From a virus, in the IMG/VR virus record IMGVR_UViG_3300035670_000304, positions 1-50,895 of that record: a DNA stretch of 50,895 nucleotides. One strand, 5' to 3'. A program made the position numbers and the translations under genes. Numbering within the stretch: position 1 is the stretch's first letter; each line of letters begins with the position of its first letter. The notes beneath the pieces were generated by a model. That model did no database searches and was not told the origin of the DNA. It saw nothing but the letters and a program-made list of their open reading frames with translations. This document shows, piece by piece, positions 1 to 9,465 of this stretch.

Positions 1-954
1 TATCCTTTTCGAACCCGAGCCTATGGTCCTAATGCAAAAGGTTCAACATTAACTTGGGAAGATTTAGATTATAGCTTATTATTTTTATCTGAATCTGTAA
101 ATGAGGTTTTATTAAATCCCTTATCTGGATCAAATTATTCATTTGTTGAAGCTAGTGGAACGCCTACTCAAAACGCGTTTTCACTTTCTTCATCTTATGT
201 AGCTGCTAAAGCACTTAATCCAACAAGCCCTAATAGATATTCAATCTTAGTTGCACCTGGTAAATATGAATTTACATCTTCATTCTCTTTAGATACACAA
301 TACATAGATGTTGTATCTATCACCGGAGAAAGAGATGTATTAATTACTGGTAGTGGTGCTTTTAGTGTTACTGCTGATGATGTATATGTAAGAGGAATTG
401 ATACTGGAACCAATAATTTTACAATTAGTAATAATTTATCTTTACTTAAAATAAAAAATTGTAAAGGCGGTGATTTAAGTTTTGGTGGAAGTAACACAAC
501 AGCCTCTCTTATTACTGTAGCAGGAACATTTGTAGATTGTGAAGGTGGCAACTATAGCTTTGCTGGTAATGGATTAGCGTATGGTACATTTACAAATTGT
601 ATAGGAGGAGATAATTCTTTTGGTTTACATTGTAATGGTACATTTACAAATTGTGCAGGTGGGAATTGGAGTTTTGCAAACCAAGGAAATATTGATGGTG
701 GAATATTTATAGAATGCACAGCAGGACAATATAGTTTTGCTACTATAGGAACTATTAGTGCAAGTGCCTCTTTAGAACGATGTACCAGCGGATTAAATAG
801 CTTTGCGGCTTCCCCTGGAAACTCTAACATATACGGAAAACTTTACAATTGCATCCTCACATCAGGAAGCTTTAACCAAGCAGCAGTCCAATCACCTGGA
901 AAAATATTTTCTGGAATTCAATCTGAAACTAATACTATAGTAACATTCCCTTAA
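1..954 (+). CDS. Beta-helix repeat virion protein (tail spike/fibre-like), 5'-truncated
   Basis: The open frame enters from the window edge and runs 317 codons to a TAA at 952-954, so the start is missing. From about residue 130 the protein is built of repeats of roughly 20-25 residues, each with a TNC or DC turn followed by a G-G-x-x-SF step (for example TFTNCIGGDNSFG, then TFTNCAGGNWSFA). This is the look of a right-handed parallel beta-helix (pectin-lyase-like), common in phage tail spikes and adhesins. The N-terminal visible part (YPFRTRAYGPNAKG) may be a virion attachment domain. It is followed after 15 bases by the next large surface-type protein. No catalytic residues can be assigned, so an enzymatic depolymerase role is only a possibility. 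Confidence 0.75.
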   Translation, partial: YPFRTRAYGPNAKGSTLTWEDLDYSLLFLSESVNEVLLNPLSGSNYSFVEASGTPTQNAFSLSSSYVAAKALNPTSPNRYSILVAPGKYEFTSSFSLDTQYIDVVSITGERDVLITGSGAFSVTADDVYVRGIDTGTNNFTISNNLSLLKIKNCKGGDLSFGGSNTTASLITVAGTFVDCEGGNYSFAGNGLAYGTFTNCIGGDNSFGLHCNGTFTNCAGGNWSFANQGNIDGGIFIECTAGQYSFATIGTISASASLERCTSGLNSFAASPGNSNIYGKLYNCILTSGSFNQAAVQSPGKIFSGIQSETNTIVTFP

Positions 955-969
955 TTTAATAAAATAAAA

Positions 970-3900
970 ATGGCAACTTATTCATTAATACAATATGATG
1001 TTTTAAAAAATGTAATGTACTTTAAAGGAACTCCTACTCCTGACATTGAAAGTTATATAGAGGATGGGGGTTTTTCTAATGAATCAAACCAAGACTTAAT
1101 TCAAAGTGTTGTAGATGAAGGAAATTCCCTTGTACCTTCAGCAGCATCTACCTACATAATTAACTACATCAATAGCTCACTACCAGAAATAGATTTAAAT
1201 AATGCTATAAGTGTTACTTTAAACTTAACTATTATTGTTGTAGGAATAAGGGAAAAAGTAGATAAAATATATGTAACATCTTTTAATACAGATGGAACTA
1301 GAACATATACTATAGGTTCAGGGTTATCTTTTCCTGATAATATAGTAGCGTTTATTAATCCAATAATAAAATTTCCTCCATTAGCAAAATGTAGAAACTG
1401 TTTAAAGTTTACATTCCAAAAAGATCACACTTTTAATTTTGTAGGTAACTTAGGAGGCCAATTTAACCCTACATTAGGTAACGCAGGTTTTATAAACGGA
1501 CAAAAAGCATACTCAGTAACAATCCCTGACTATTCAGTTTCACCAACAGATTTTGTTGACTACTTAATATTTTGGAAACCAGGAGTAAACTTTTCAGGAA
1601 CAGATTATAATGGAGCCCCATTTACAGTAACTGGAAATAGATGGGTTGCTAACCCTGTATCTAATGGCACTGGTATAATAAATAGTAAAACATTTTTCCA
1701 TGTATTGTCAGGAAGTAGCGCTCCATGTGCTTATACTCCTCCTGTTTCTACATGGTACAATTATTTTGGAACGGATGGATTTTTTCTTTTAGAAAATCCT
1801 GATCCAATTTTTAGTAAAATATGTCCTGATTTTTATCATTACCCAACTTCAGGTTCTAACACTGGAAGTGTTAGTTATAACTGTAGTGATGGAGGGTGTG
1901 TTCAAGCAGCATCAGGTTCTACTGGACAGTATGCTACGTTAGAAGATTGCCTACTTAATTGTGACTGGCCAGGTACAGGGAGTGGTTACGATTGTACACC
2001 AAACGGGTGTGTTATATCAACAGGTAGTGGGATGTTTGCTACATTAATAGAATGTGAAGCAGTATGTATAATTGATGACTTCCCTACTTCTTGTTCTTGT
2101 AATCCACTTACTAACTTAGCAATTAATGGTGAATTTTTAAATGGAGGGACTAACTGGGTTGCCTTACCAACTACTTATACTCCTGGAGTAGGTAATGTAT
2201 CTTTTACAGGAACAGAGGTTTTAGTTGGAGTTGAAAATGTGTTTAACTCACAAGGAACTTCTAGTGTTTCTTTAACACAAACAGGAATACTTCAACCATC
2301 ATGTTCATATGATATTTGTTTCCAAGCATGGACACCTGGAGTTACTAACCCATCATGTTCTATATCAATAGCTACAGGTAATCCTAGCTTACCAGCTATA
2401 TCTTTACCACTTGGAAATCTTACTTCAACACCAACAGCATTTACTCTTACTATAGACCCAATATATACTTCAGATCTTACATTTTATTTTGGGTTAACAA
2501 ATCCTTCTGCTTCTCTTACAAGAATAAATATTGATGGTATTTGTGTAACAAATGTTAAATGCCCTCCTCCAACCCCATCATCAAGTATTGATGATTGTTT
2601 TATAACAGGGTCTGTTGGGATATATGAAGAAATAGAATATGATTGTATTTGTCCTGAAGGGTATATTTCTGATGGAAGTGGAAGTTGTGTTTCTCTTTTA
2701 AACCCAACAGTAACAGTTGCTAATGCTGGTATAACTTCTTCTACAAATATAAATAATGGAGATGTAATCTTAGGATTCTCTGTTAACCAACCAGACCCTT
2801 CAGGGGCTTACACTTTAAATTTTAATAACCCTTCAGATATTATACCACCGCATACAGGAATAGCTCAACCTATCTTATATTATGATTGGAATTTTAATGG
2901 AACTGGAAACTCTTCTACTAATAATTCTTCTTCATTTTCAGGAAGTTCTTATGTTTATAATACACAATATACATTTGATATATTAAAAAATGATTTTTGG
3001 TACCAACCAAGTTTAGGTCAAAATTGTGCTTTAAGATGGGTAACTCAATTAGTAAGAAATACTACTTTAGGAATACCTATGATTAATGGAGGTAATTATA
3101 GATGGTCTGGGTTTGGGGCCACTATCAATGTTCCATCACCAAAAACATACTATATAGGAATTATAGGGCAAGGTGCTATGAAAATAAAACTAGACGGTAC
3201 TACAATACTATGCACTTCCCCAAATGAAACATACCCAGGCAACAGCAACACAATCCCATCATATAGTGAAATTAATTACCCAGCATATGCCCAATCAGGA
3301 TATGCTAGAAATGCAACAAATGGACCATTTGGATCATTAGTTGTGCCGCCACCACTTTATGGGTTTAACCCCCATATTACAAGCCCTATTCAAGGGGCAT
3401 ACGTAGATTTTAACTTTTCAACCCCAGGACCAGAATACCCAGATTTTTCATATGCATCTATTACACAAATTAATTACGGCAAATTCTTTTCAGGGTATAA
3501 TCTATATATTTACCCAGTAACTATGTCTGCTGGGTGCCACAAACTTAATTTTGAAGCTTGTCCTGATGAGTTTAAATATTGCAGCAATTTTCAAGGAACA
3601 TTAGGAGCTATTATATTAGACAATACAGCTGAACAGTTAGTTAGTGCTAGTAGCTACAATGATTTAAACATTGTGTGGGATTCTACTTATTTGGACCCTA
3701 TAACACAATCAATGGTCTTTTCAACCACACCTGGAGTATTTGCTACTCAAAGTTATTATTTATACACATATGATATAGGAATTACTCCTTCGGCATCAGC
3801 ATATTCTTCATGGTGTCCTACTGGATCTGTGCCTGCTGGAGGAAACCCATGTAATGGATGTATTTCTTCTGGAAGTATATCTTTACCTTCTCTCCCATGT

Positions 3901-4989
3901 GGTTCATGTTTAGAATGTGTAAATGGTATTCTATACAACGGATATGTAGTAGATAAAGGTGGATTTATATTACAAGGACGTGGTCCTGGAGGTATTGTAA
4001 ATACTGATGTAGTAGATAACCCAATTAATACTTGGGTTATACCTGGAGAAACAGAATGGAATAATTTAATTACATCATTAAACGGAGGAACAACCCCAAG
4101 CACTACTACAGGCGCTTTAGGAACTAATGCTGTTGGTGGTAAGTTAAAAGATTACACTAGAGATTTAACAGCAACATGTTGGGAAAATCCAAACATTGGA
4201 GCTCAAACAGATGCAAATGCTAGTGGATGGGCTGGAGCTGCGGGTGGTAAACGTTTACCTGTAGGAACATATGAAGGTTTAGGATTCGAAGGAATTTGGT
4301 GGAGTGCTAACTCAAACTCACCAACACCTTATCTATACACTAGAGAATTAAAACATTATTCTTCTGATGTATTTAGAAATTTAGAATCTAAAAACCATGG
4401 TTTCTCAATTCGCTTATGTCGCCCTGTAGAAACAGGAGAAACAAACGGAGATTTTATTACAGATGCGTATGTAGATAATAATGGAACTATCTACGATGGA
4501 GTTGTACTTGGAGATTATGTTTGGATTACTAAAAACTTATCCGATACATTATACAATGACGCTACATCAGTAGTTAATATGATTAATACTACAAACTGGT
4601 TTAATGCTACTTCAACTGGAGACCCATATTTTGCATACTATGATAATAACCCTATTAACACTAACATACTAGTAGGCAACTTCAACCCAGTTACTTCTCA
4701 ATGTTATGAATTCCCAACATACTATGTTTACCGAAGTTGTGAATCTGATACATACATAATTCAAACTGAATCTGGTTCTACTACAACTCCAGGTGATGTG
4801 CAAAAAGATTCAAATGGTAACTGTTGGTCATTCCTTGAAGAAACAAATGGAAACCCTAACTTCCCAGCATCATCAGTTACAAACTATACAGGAAATTATT
4901 TTTCAGGAAGTAATGTAGTATATAATGATTGTGAAGAATGCCAAGCTATTCATACAATTTATATGTCTTTTAACACCAAAAATTGCTAA
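970..4989 (+). CDS. Large tail/adhesin-like protein with FISUMP-type C-terminal region
   Basis: 1339 aa, rich in Asn, Ser, Thr, Pro and Gly, with no signal peptide, as expected for a virion surface protein. Visible parts: a start-proximal domain (MATYSLIQYDVLKNVMYF); two Cys-rich repeats near residues 300-370 (YNCSDGGCVQAAS..ATLEDCLLNC and YDCTPNGCVISTG..ATLIECEAVC); a carbohydrate-binding-module-like beta-sandwich near 383-530 (NGEFLNGGTNW..SLTQTG..YDICFQAW); and a C-terminal region (about 1019-1231) matching the Fibrobacter succinogenes major paralogous (FISUMP) type, with WWSANS, GFSIRLCR and YDGVVLGDYVWITKNL. FISUMP domains are typical of Bacteroidota/Fibrobacterota surface proteins. Likely role: receptor or glycan binding at the tail tip. 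Exact function unknown. Confidence 0.7.
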   Translation: MATYSLIQYDVLKNVMYFKGTPTPDIESYIEDGGFSNESNQDLIQSVVDEGNSLVPSAASTYIINYINSSLPEIDLNNAISVTLNLTIIVVGIREKVDKIYVTSFNTDGTRTYTIGSGLSFPDNIVAFINPIIKFPPLAKCRNCLKFTFQKDHTFNFVGNLGGQFNPTLGNAGFINGQKAYSVTIPDYSVSPTDFVDYLIFWKPGVNFSGTDYNGAPFTVTGNRWVANPVSNGTGIINSKTFFHVLSGSSAPCAYTPPVSTWYNYFGTDGFFLLENPDPIFSKICPDFYHYPTSGSNTGSVSYNCSDGGCVQAASGSTGQYATLEDCLLNCDWPGTGSGYDCTPNGCVISTGSGMFATLIECEAVCIIDDFPTSCSCNPLTNLAINGEFLNGGTNWVALPTTYTPGVGNVSFTGTEVLVGVENVFNSQGTSSVSLTQTGILQPSCSYDICFQAWTPGVTNPSCSISIATGNPSLPAISLPLGNLTSTPTAFTLTIDPIYTSDLTFYFGLTNPSASLTRINIDGICVTNVKCPPPTPSSSIDDCFITGSVGIYEEIEYDCICPEGYISDGSGSCVSLLNPTVTVANAGITSSTNINNGDVILGFSVNQPDPSGAYTLNFNNPSDIIPPHTGIAQPILYYDWNFNGTGNSSTNNSSSFSGSSYVYNTQYTFDILKNDFWYQPSLGQNCALRWVTQLVRNTTLGIPMINGGNYRWSGFGATINVPSPKTYYIGIIGQGAMKIKLDGTTILCTSPNETYPGNSNTIPSYSEINYPAYAQSGYARNATNGPFGSLVVPPPLYGFNPHITSPIQGAYVDFNFSTPGPEYPDFSYASITQINYGKFFSGYNLYIYPVTMSAGCHKLNFEACPDEFKYCSNFQGTLGAIILDNTAEQLVSASSYNDLNIVWDSTYLDPITQSMVFSTTPGVFATQSYYLYTYDIGITPSASAYSSWCPTGSVPAGGNPCNGCISSGSISLPSLPCGSCLECVNGILYNGYVVDKGGFILQGRGPGGIVNTDVVDNPINTWVIPGETEWNNLITSLNGGTTPSTTTGALGTNAVGGKLKDYTRDLTATCWENPNIGAQTDANASGWAGAAGGKRLPVGTYEGLGFEGIWWSANSNSPTPYLYTRELKHYSSDVFRNLESKNHGFSIRLCRPVETGETNGDFITDAYVDNNGTIYDGVVLGDYVWITKNLSDTLYNDATSVVNMINTTNWFNATSTGDPYFAYYDNNPINTNILVGNFNPVTSQCYEFPTYYVYRSCESDTYIIQTESGSTTTPGDVQKDSNGNCWSFLEETNGNPNFPASSVTNYTGNYFSGSNVVYNDCEECQAIHTIYMSFNTKNC

Positions 4990-5007
4990 TTATAAAAAAT
5001 AAATAAA

Positions 5008-6555
5008 ATGGCTTTTGATTACAATAATGAAATAAAAAATACGCTAATATCAATGTCCCTTGAACCTACATTACCACTAGGTTCAAGTGTAGGATATGGA
5101 TTTGAAATGGCATATAGTGGCTCTGAAACCGGATCTTTAACTGGGGTTATAACTATATATGATAGTTACATTGAGTCTACCGGGACAGCTTCATTACAAA
5201 TCTTTATCCCATACTCTGAGTATGCTACCAGAAAAGATTACTCAGCGTCATTAGCTCAATTAGTAAATACTTACACCGGTCCTAATTTAGGATTAACAGG
5301 TGCTAATAGCAATATTGGAACTCAAATTGTATACGCCCCTGGAGAAATCTCAACTGATGCTTGTAGTGGTACTTGCTACCAAGGAGAACTCCAATGGTCA
5401 GAATACATTGGAGGCCCATTATACTCACCTGGAAATTATTCAGGATTAGCAAACAGACAAACTCAAAGGCCAGTAAAGGGAGGAATTTCAATTACATCAA
5501 CTTCAAAACAAGGTAGTGTTGGAACAATGGGACTAGTTTGTCAAGACTCTGCTTCTGGCGCTTTAGTAGGTTTAACAAATAATCACGTAGTAATTAGAGA
5601 TGCTTTTTATACAAATCAAAGAACATTTGTAAACCCACAAAATGAATATGATTTAATAGATTCAAGTAATACTGTTGAAGGGGATTATGTTTACCAAACA
5701 GGTGAACCTTCAACATCAAATCCTGTTCCAAATCCTGGAGGACCATTTGAGGTTGGTAGAGTATTAAGGTATGTTCCTATATATACTTCTGCTTCAATTG
5801 CTGCTAACCCTACATTAATAAACAAAGTAGATGGAGCCATATTTTCTTTATATTGCACTTCAAGTACAGGTCAGACAATTATAGATTTTACATCTTCATT
5901 CCAACAATTAGGATTAAGTTATACCTCATCTATGCCTTTTGCTTCAACAGCAGAGATAGACAACTTACTTAATACTAACCCAGAACTTTATAGCTCAGGT
6001 AGAACTACAGGCCCTAAAGGGTCTCCTGATACGTTATGCCCTTTAAGAATATTAGGCAATGCATCTTTTCCAATTCAATACCCACTTCAAGGAGTTCAAA
6101 CCTTATCATATTTTACAGATGTAATAGCATTCGTTAAACCTTTTAACAGTGCTTCATATGCCCCTCCATCAGGTAGCTCTACTGTATCTGTCTGCTTTTA
6201 CCCAGTTTGGGGAGGCGATTCAGGCTCAACATTAATAGCCAATATAGGTGGAGTTTGGAAAATTGTAGGTTTAGTATTTGCTGGAAATGGTACTCCTTAT
6301 AATCTTAATACTAATTACCCATCTGGGCCAAACGGAGCATATCAAGTAGCTTCAACTATTGGGTTTGCTTGTCGCATAGACCAAGTAGCGTCCCAATTAG
6401 GCATAAAAGCTTGGACAGGAAGTATAGCTCCAGTTGTAGATAACAGCACAATTTCGTACAGAACAGTATCTGGAAGTAACGACACTAAAACTTTAACATG
6501 TAGTGGTTCAACATATTGGCAAGTTGGGCTTACTGAAAGACATAATATTTGTTAA
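5008..6555 (+). CDS. Trypsin-like (PA clan) serine protease, virion-associated candidate
   Basis: 515 aa. The chymotrypsin-type catalytic triad can be read: His193 in LTNNHVV, Asp275 in KVDGAIFSL, and Ser405 in WGGDSGSTLI. The ~150-residue N-terminal part (YDSYIESTGTASLQIFIPYSEYATRKDYS) has no recognised fold and may attach the protein to the virion. There is no secretion signal. It lies between two very large tail-like proteins with 18-20 base gaps, so it is probably co-transcribed and may be a structural component. Possible roles are cleavage of a host surface protein, processing of neighbouring tail proteins, or a protease-fold binding domain. The intact triad favours activity. Peptidase family inferred from motifs only. 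Confidence 0.75.
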   Translation: MAFDYNNEIKNTLISMSLEPTLPLGSSVGYGFEMAYSGSETGSLTGVITIYDSYIESTGTASLQIFIPYSEYATRKDYSASLAQLVNTYTGPNLGLTGANSNIGTQIVYAPGEISTDACSGTCYQGELQWSEYIGGPLYSPGNYSGLANRQTQRPVKGGISITSTSKQGSVGTMGLVCQDSASGALVGLTNNHVVIRDAFYTNQRTFVNPQNEYDLIDSSNTVEGDYVYQTGEPSTSNPVPNPGGPFEVGRVLRYVPIYTSASIAANPTLINKVDGAIFSLYCTSSTGQTIIDFTSSFQQLGLSYTSSMPFASTAEIDNLLNTNPELYSSGRTTGPKGSPDTLCPLRILGNASFPIQYPLQGVQTLSYFTDVIAFVKPFNSASYAPPSGSSTVSVCFYPVWGGDSGSTLIANIGGVWKIVGLVFAGNGTPYNLNTNYPSGPNGAYQVASTIGFACRIDQVASQLGIKAWTGSIAPVVDNSTISYRTVSGSNDTKTLTCSGSTYWQVGLTERHNIC

Positions 6556-6566
6556 TATTTATAATA
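6556..6566 (+). promoter_or_regulatory. T4-late-like promoter motif
   Basis: TATTTATAATA lies 9 bases before the ATG of the 844-aa protein. The same TATKTATAAWA pattern precedes several other late-type genes in the window and resembles the T4 late promoter TATAAATA. Assignment is by pattern only. Confidence 0.45.
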
Positions 6567-6575
6567 AAATAAAAC

Positions 6576-9110
6576 ATGAGTACATTTGCAATTTGTTTAG
6601 ACCCAAATTCACCAAATTTTAGCACAAGCACACTTTCAAGCAATGGTTTTAGTGTTTACAGCAACGCTGACAATTTTACAACCCCAGTAGCTCAAAATAT
6701 ACCGCTTGCTAACTTACTACCACCACCAAATGGTAACTGCCCTACTATAGTAAGCATTCCCCAAGGAGCAACCCAAATTATAGTTATAGATCAATGTGAT
6801 GATGCAATAGATACAGCAGCTATATTTAATCCTATTGATGTATCTGCAGGAACTTTAGCGACAAACTGTTGTTATTCTATAATTGATCTTCCCCCTATCC
6901 CTTTAGGATGGTGTGCTGAATGTGGGATTGAATTTGATACTTACCAAACAAGCTCAGTAGGCCGCCTTATAGCAGGCAACGTTATAAGTAGTTGTGGCCC
7001 TGTTACAGATTATATAATTGGATGGTATCTAAATGGAGATTACTCAGCACCCGCTATTACTACAGGATATGGCACTACATTCCCTAATTACCAGTTTCCT
7101 CACCCATTAACAGGAAATAATTCTCCTTTAGTATTAGCAGGTAGTTATGAGGGTATCATACATGATATAATAATAAATGGAATTACTTACAGTAGTATTA
7201 GTGGCTCAGCAAACGGAATTCCAATACCATTTGAAAGCTGCTTTGATACAGTAGTGATAGACCCCCTTACTTGCATTAATGGTACATCCCCAGGCAAATA
7301 CTCCCACCAATTTAATTTTAATAGCCAATCTCCTGGAGCTACTTCATCGCCTACTTCAGTAACATACCAATTGTCTCCTACAACTCAGTATTTTGCTTTT
7401 GCTTTTAGAGCATTTAACATATGGGATGAATTAGAAATAAAATTTATTTCAGGTAACCCAAATGCAACTAGTAATCCTAACTTATATTCTCAACCTATTT
7501 ATTTAGAAAAAATTAGAATAGGAACTAATTCTACTAGTAATATAGGTACTCAAGATGGTATATATGGATCTACATTTCTTTTTAATCCAAATCCTACAAT
7601 ATTTAATTTAAATAATTTATGGCCTAAAAAAGCACAAGCATCGAATTGGGTTCAAAAAGTACTAACTTTAACTAATTTAGAAACAAGTAGTAATCCTTTT
7701 ACTCCTGACTCACTTGAAATTACTTTTACTCCTAACCCAAGTAATAATAATACTCAGTGGCGAGTTGCACTTCAATGTTTAGATACTTTTGATTGTACTG
7801 AATGTACCTGGGAAGACTATCCAAACAATCTACCAAAAATTTGGAAAGTTGAATTAGATAAAATACATCCTTGTGACTCTCAACGGCTAGTCTTATATCA
7901 TACTGGATGCGCTGATTATTCTGACTGGATGGGGCTTAACATCCTTGATGGCTACTCATTAGATAACCCAAATATAAACCTTATAGGCTCAAACCAAGAA
8001 CAACCAGATACCCACCCTTTCGTCCAATCACCTTATCCTGGTTATATATCATTAGTAGGTACTACTAATTGTTCAAATCCTCCAAACTATTCTTCAAAGA
8101 TTTGTGGTACCCCTTTAACAGGATCAATAAGTACAATTAAATCATACAATCAAATTCAACTAACATTTAACATAGAAAATGACTATTTATTCTACAAAAA
8201 TGATTTAATAAACCAAGTTAATTCTTACAACGGGGGAATTTTAAATAGCCCTAATCTTTTCCCTTGCAACTTCCCAGTTGGAGTAAGCCCATACTATACT
8301 ACTTTTCAAATTAGAACCCCTTACCCAGCAAATGGTCTTTCAACTATTAACTGTGGTGATAATACTACCCCTTTAGAATACCAATTTAATTCAAATGATT
8401 ATCAAAATATTGCGTATACTGAAGATCCTGCAAATAACTATTGGTCTATAACAATACCCCAAACACCACTAGTAAATTGTATTACACCTTCTAATTGTAG
8501 CACCTGCTATAGTGTAGTTAATACTTTTATTAATAATTATAATGCTTCTATTAATTATAATACTCCTTTTACTTATACTTCTACTGTAGGATCTACATAC
8601 CAAACTCCATTTTCTATAAGAAGTTTATCTAAAAATGTTTATGGATCATTAAGTGGGTCATATTGTTATGCAAATGGTACATATATGAGAATGCAATATG
8701 ATTGGTATAGCATAAATACAATTCCTTTTATATCATCTTCAAATGGATGGGTTAATTTACCATTTTTAGGAGGTTCATTACCTTGTGATACTTCCCCTTA
8801 TACTCTTACTGGAGGAAATGATTTTGGAAGGTATTTTAGAACATATACGGCTGCATATCAAATTCGTTTTCCTAATTTAACAAGTAGTTTTAACACTTCT
8901 CTTTCAACTAATGATTTTGAAATATATGCTTTAGCAGGTTTTGGGCCTACTGGATCAACTCATTATACCCAAAATCTTTACCCTTACTTTCTCCCATGCC
9001 CTGAAACTTCAGGTTCACTGATATATTCTTATATTGGAGGAGTAGCTACAATGTATAGTTCATCTCATTTTTGGCAAGGGAATACTCCAACATTAATAAT
9101 TGACCCGTGA
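6576..9110 (+). CDS. Large Cys-containing tail/adhesin-like protein, unknown
   Basis: 844 aa, rich in Asn, Ser, Thr, Pro and Tyr, with scattered paired cysteines (WCAECGIEF near residue 115; DCTECTWEDYP near 406; CSTCYS near 644). Composition is like the 1339-aa protein upstream, and the same late-type start context precedes it. No enzyme motif is seen. Being last of a run of four surface-type genes, followed directly by a terminator hairpin, it is most simply a tail fibre or adhesin subunit. I do not recognise a named family. Confidence 0.6.
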   Translation: MSTFAICLDPNSPNFSTSTLSSNGFSVYSNADNFTTPVAQNIPLANLLPPPNGNCPTIVSIPQGATQIIVIDQCDDAIDTAAIFNPIDVSAGTLATNCCYSIIDLPPIPLGWCAECGIEFDTYQTSSVGRLIAGNVISSCGPVTDYIIGWYLNGDYSAPAITTGYGTTFPNYQFPHPLTGNNSPLVLAGSYEGIIHDIIINGITYSSISGSANGIPIPFESCFDTVVIDPLTCINGTSPGKYSHQFNFNSQSPGATSSPTSVTYQLSPTTQYFAFAFRAFNIWDELEIKFISGNPNATSNPNLYSQPIYLEKIRIGTNSTSNIGTQDGIYGSTFLFNPNPTIFNLNNLWPKKAQASNWVQKVLTLTNLETSSNPFTPDSLEITFTPNPSNNNTQWRVALQCLDTFDCTECTWEDYPNNLPKIWKVELDKIHPCDSQRLVLYHTGCADYSDWMGLNILDGYSLDNPNINLIGSNQEQPDTHPFVQSPYPGYISLVGTTNCSNPPNYSSKICGTPLTGSISTIKSYNQIQLTFNIENDYLFYKNDLINQVNSYNGGILNSPNLFPCNFPVGVSPYYTTFQIRTPYPANGLSTINCGDNTTPLEYQFNSNDYQNIAYTEDPANNYWSITIPQTPLVNCITPSNCSTCYSVVNTFINNYNASINYNTPFTYTSTVGSTYQTPFSIRSLSKNVYGSLSGSYCYANGTYMRMQYDWYSINTIPFISSSNGWVNLPFLGGSLPCDTSPYTLTGGNDFGRYFRTYTAAYQIRFPNLTSSFNTSLSTNDFEIYALAGFGPTGSTHYTQNLYPYFLPCPETSGSLIYSYIGGVATMYSSSHFWQGNTPTLIIDP

Positions 9111-9132
9111 TAAAAAAATAAACTAAAAAATA

Positions 9133-9165
9133 TTTGGAGGAGCGAAAGCTCCTCCTTATATTTTA
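9133..9165 (+). promoter_or_regulatory. Terminator hairpin nested inside a -33/-7 promoter
   Basis: GGAGGAGC (9136-9143), GAAA loop, GCTCCTCC (9148-9155), followed by TTATATTTTAT, looks like an intrinsic terminator for the structural operon. The same bases read as a Bacteroidota promoter: TTTG at 9133-9136, exactly 20 bases, then TATATTTT at 9157-9164, 15 bases before the next ATG. Three more sites in the window have the same nesting. Confidence 0.65.
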
Positions 9166-9179
9166 TAAAAATTAAAGTT

Positions 9180-9464
9180 ATGGGAAGAGGCAGACCTTCT
9201 AAAAAAACCGCACCTAAAACACCTATAGTAAGGACAGGTAGACCGGCATCGGAAAAAATAACTATATGTGTTGTTTATAAAAAAGGCAAAAAACACTTTT
9301 TAAACACATATCAAAATTATGAGTTAGATTCTATAATTTCTACTCGTAAACACATCCCTCTTATACCAAATGATTATGAAATCCTTGATATCGGGATAGG
9401 AAAATCGTTTATTAAGCGATATATGAAAGAATATAAAATAAATCAAATAACAATTCAAGATTAA
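9180..9464 (+). CDS. Small basic protein with AT-hook-like N-terminus
   Basis: 94 aa. The N-terminus carries two GRP cores (GRGRPSKK and RTGRPAS), the motif of AT-hook minor-groove binders, followed by a compact region without a recognised fold (ICVVYKKGKKHFLNTYQNYELDSIIS). A GRPAK core also starts the 118-aa protein at 17101. It is the first gene after the terminator/promoter at 9133, so probably early. It ends one base before the GTP cyclohydrolase start. A DNA-binding role is plausible but unproven. Confidence 0.6.
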   Translation: MGRGRPSKKTAPKTPIVRTGRPASEKITICVVYKKGKKHFLNTYQNYELDSIISTRKHIPLIPNDYEILDIGIGKSFIKRYMKEYKINQITIQD

Positions 9465-9465
9465 C

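Noticed and set aside
195-830. Two minus-strand open frames opposite the first gene
   Set aside because: They are antisense to a strongly supported beta-helix repeat frame on the + strand; every other gene here is on +, and their protein sequence is low-complexity Pro/Leu/Val-rich.
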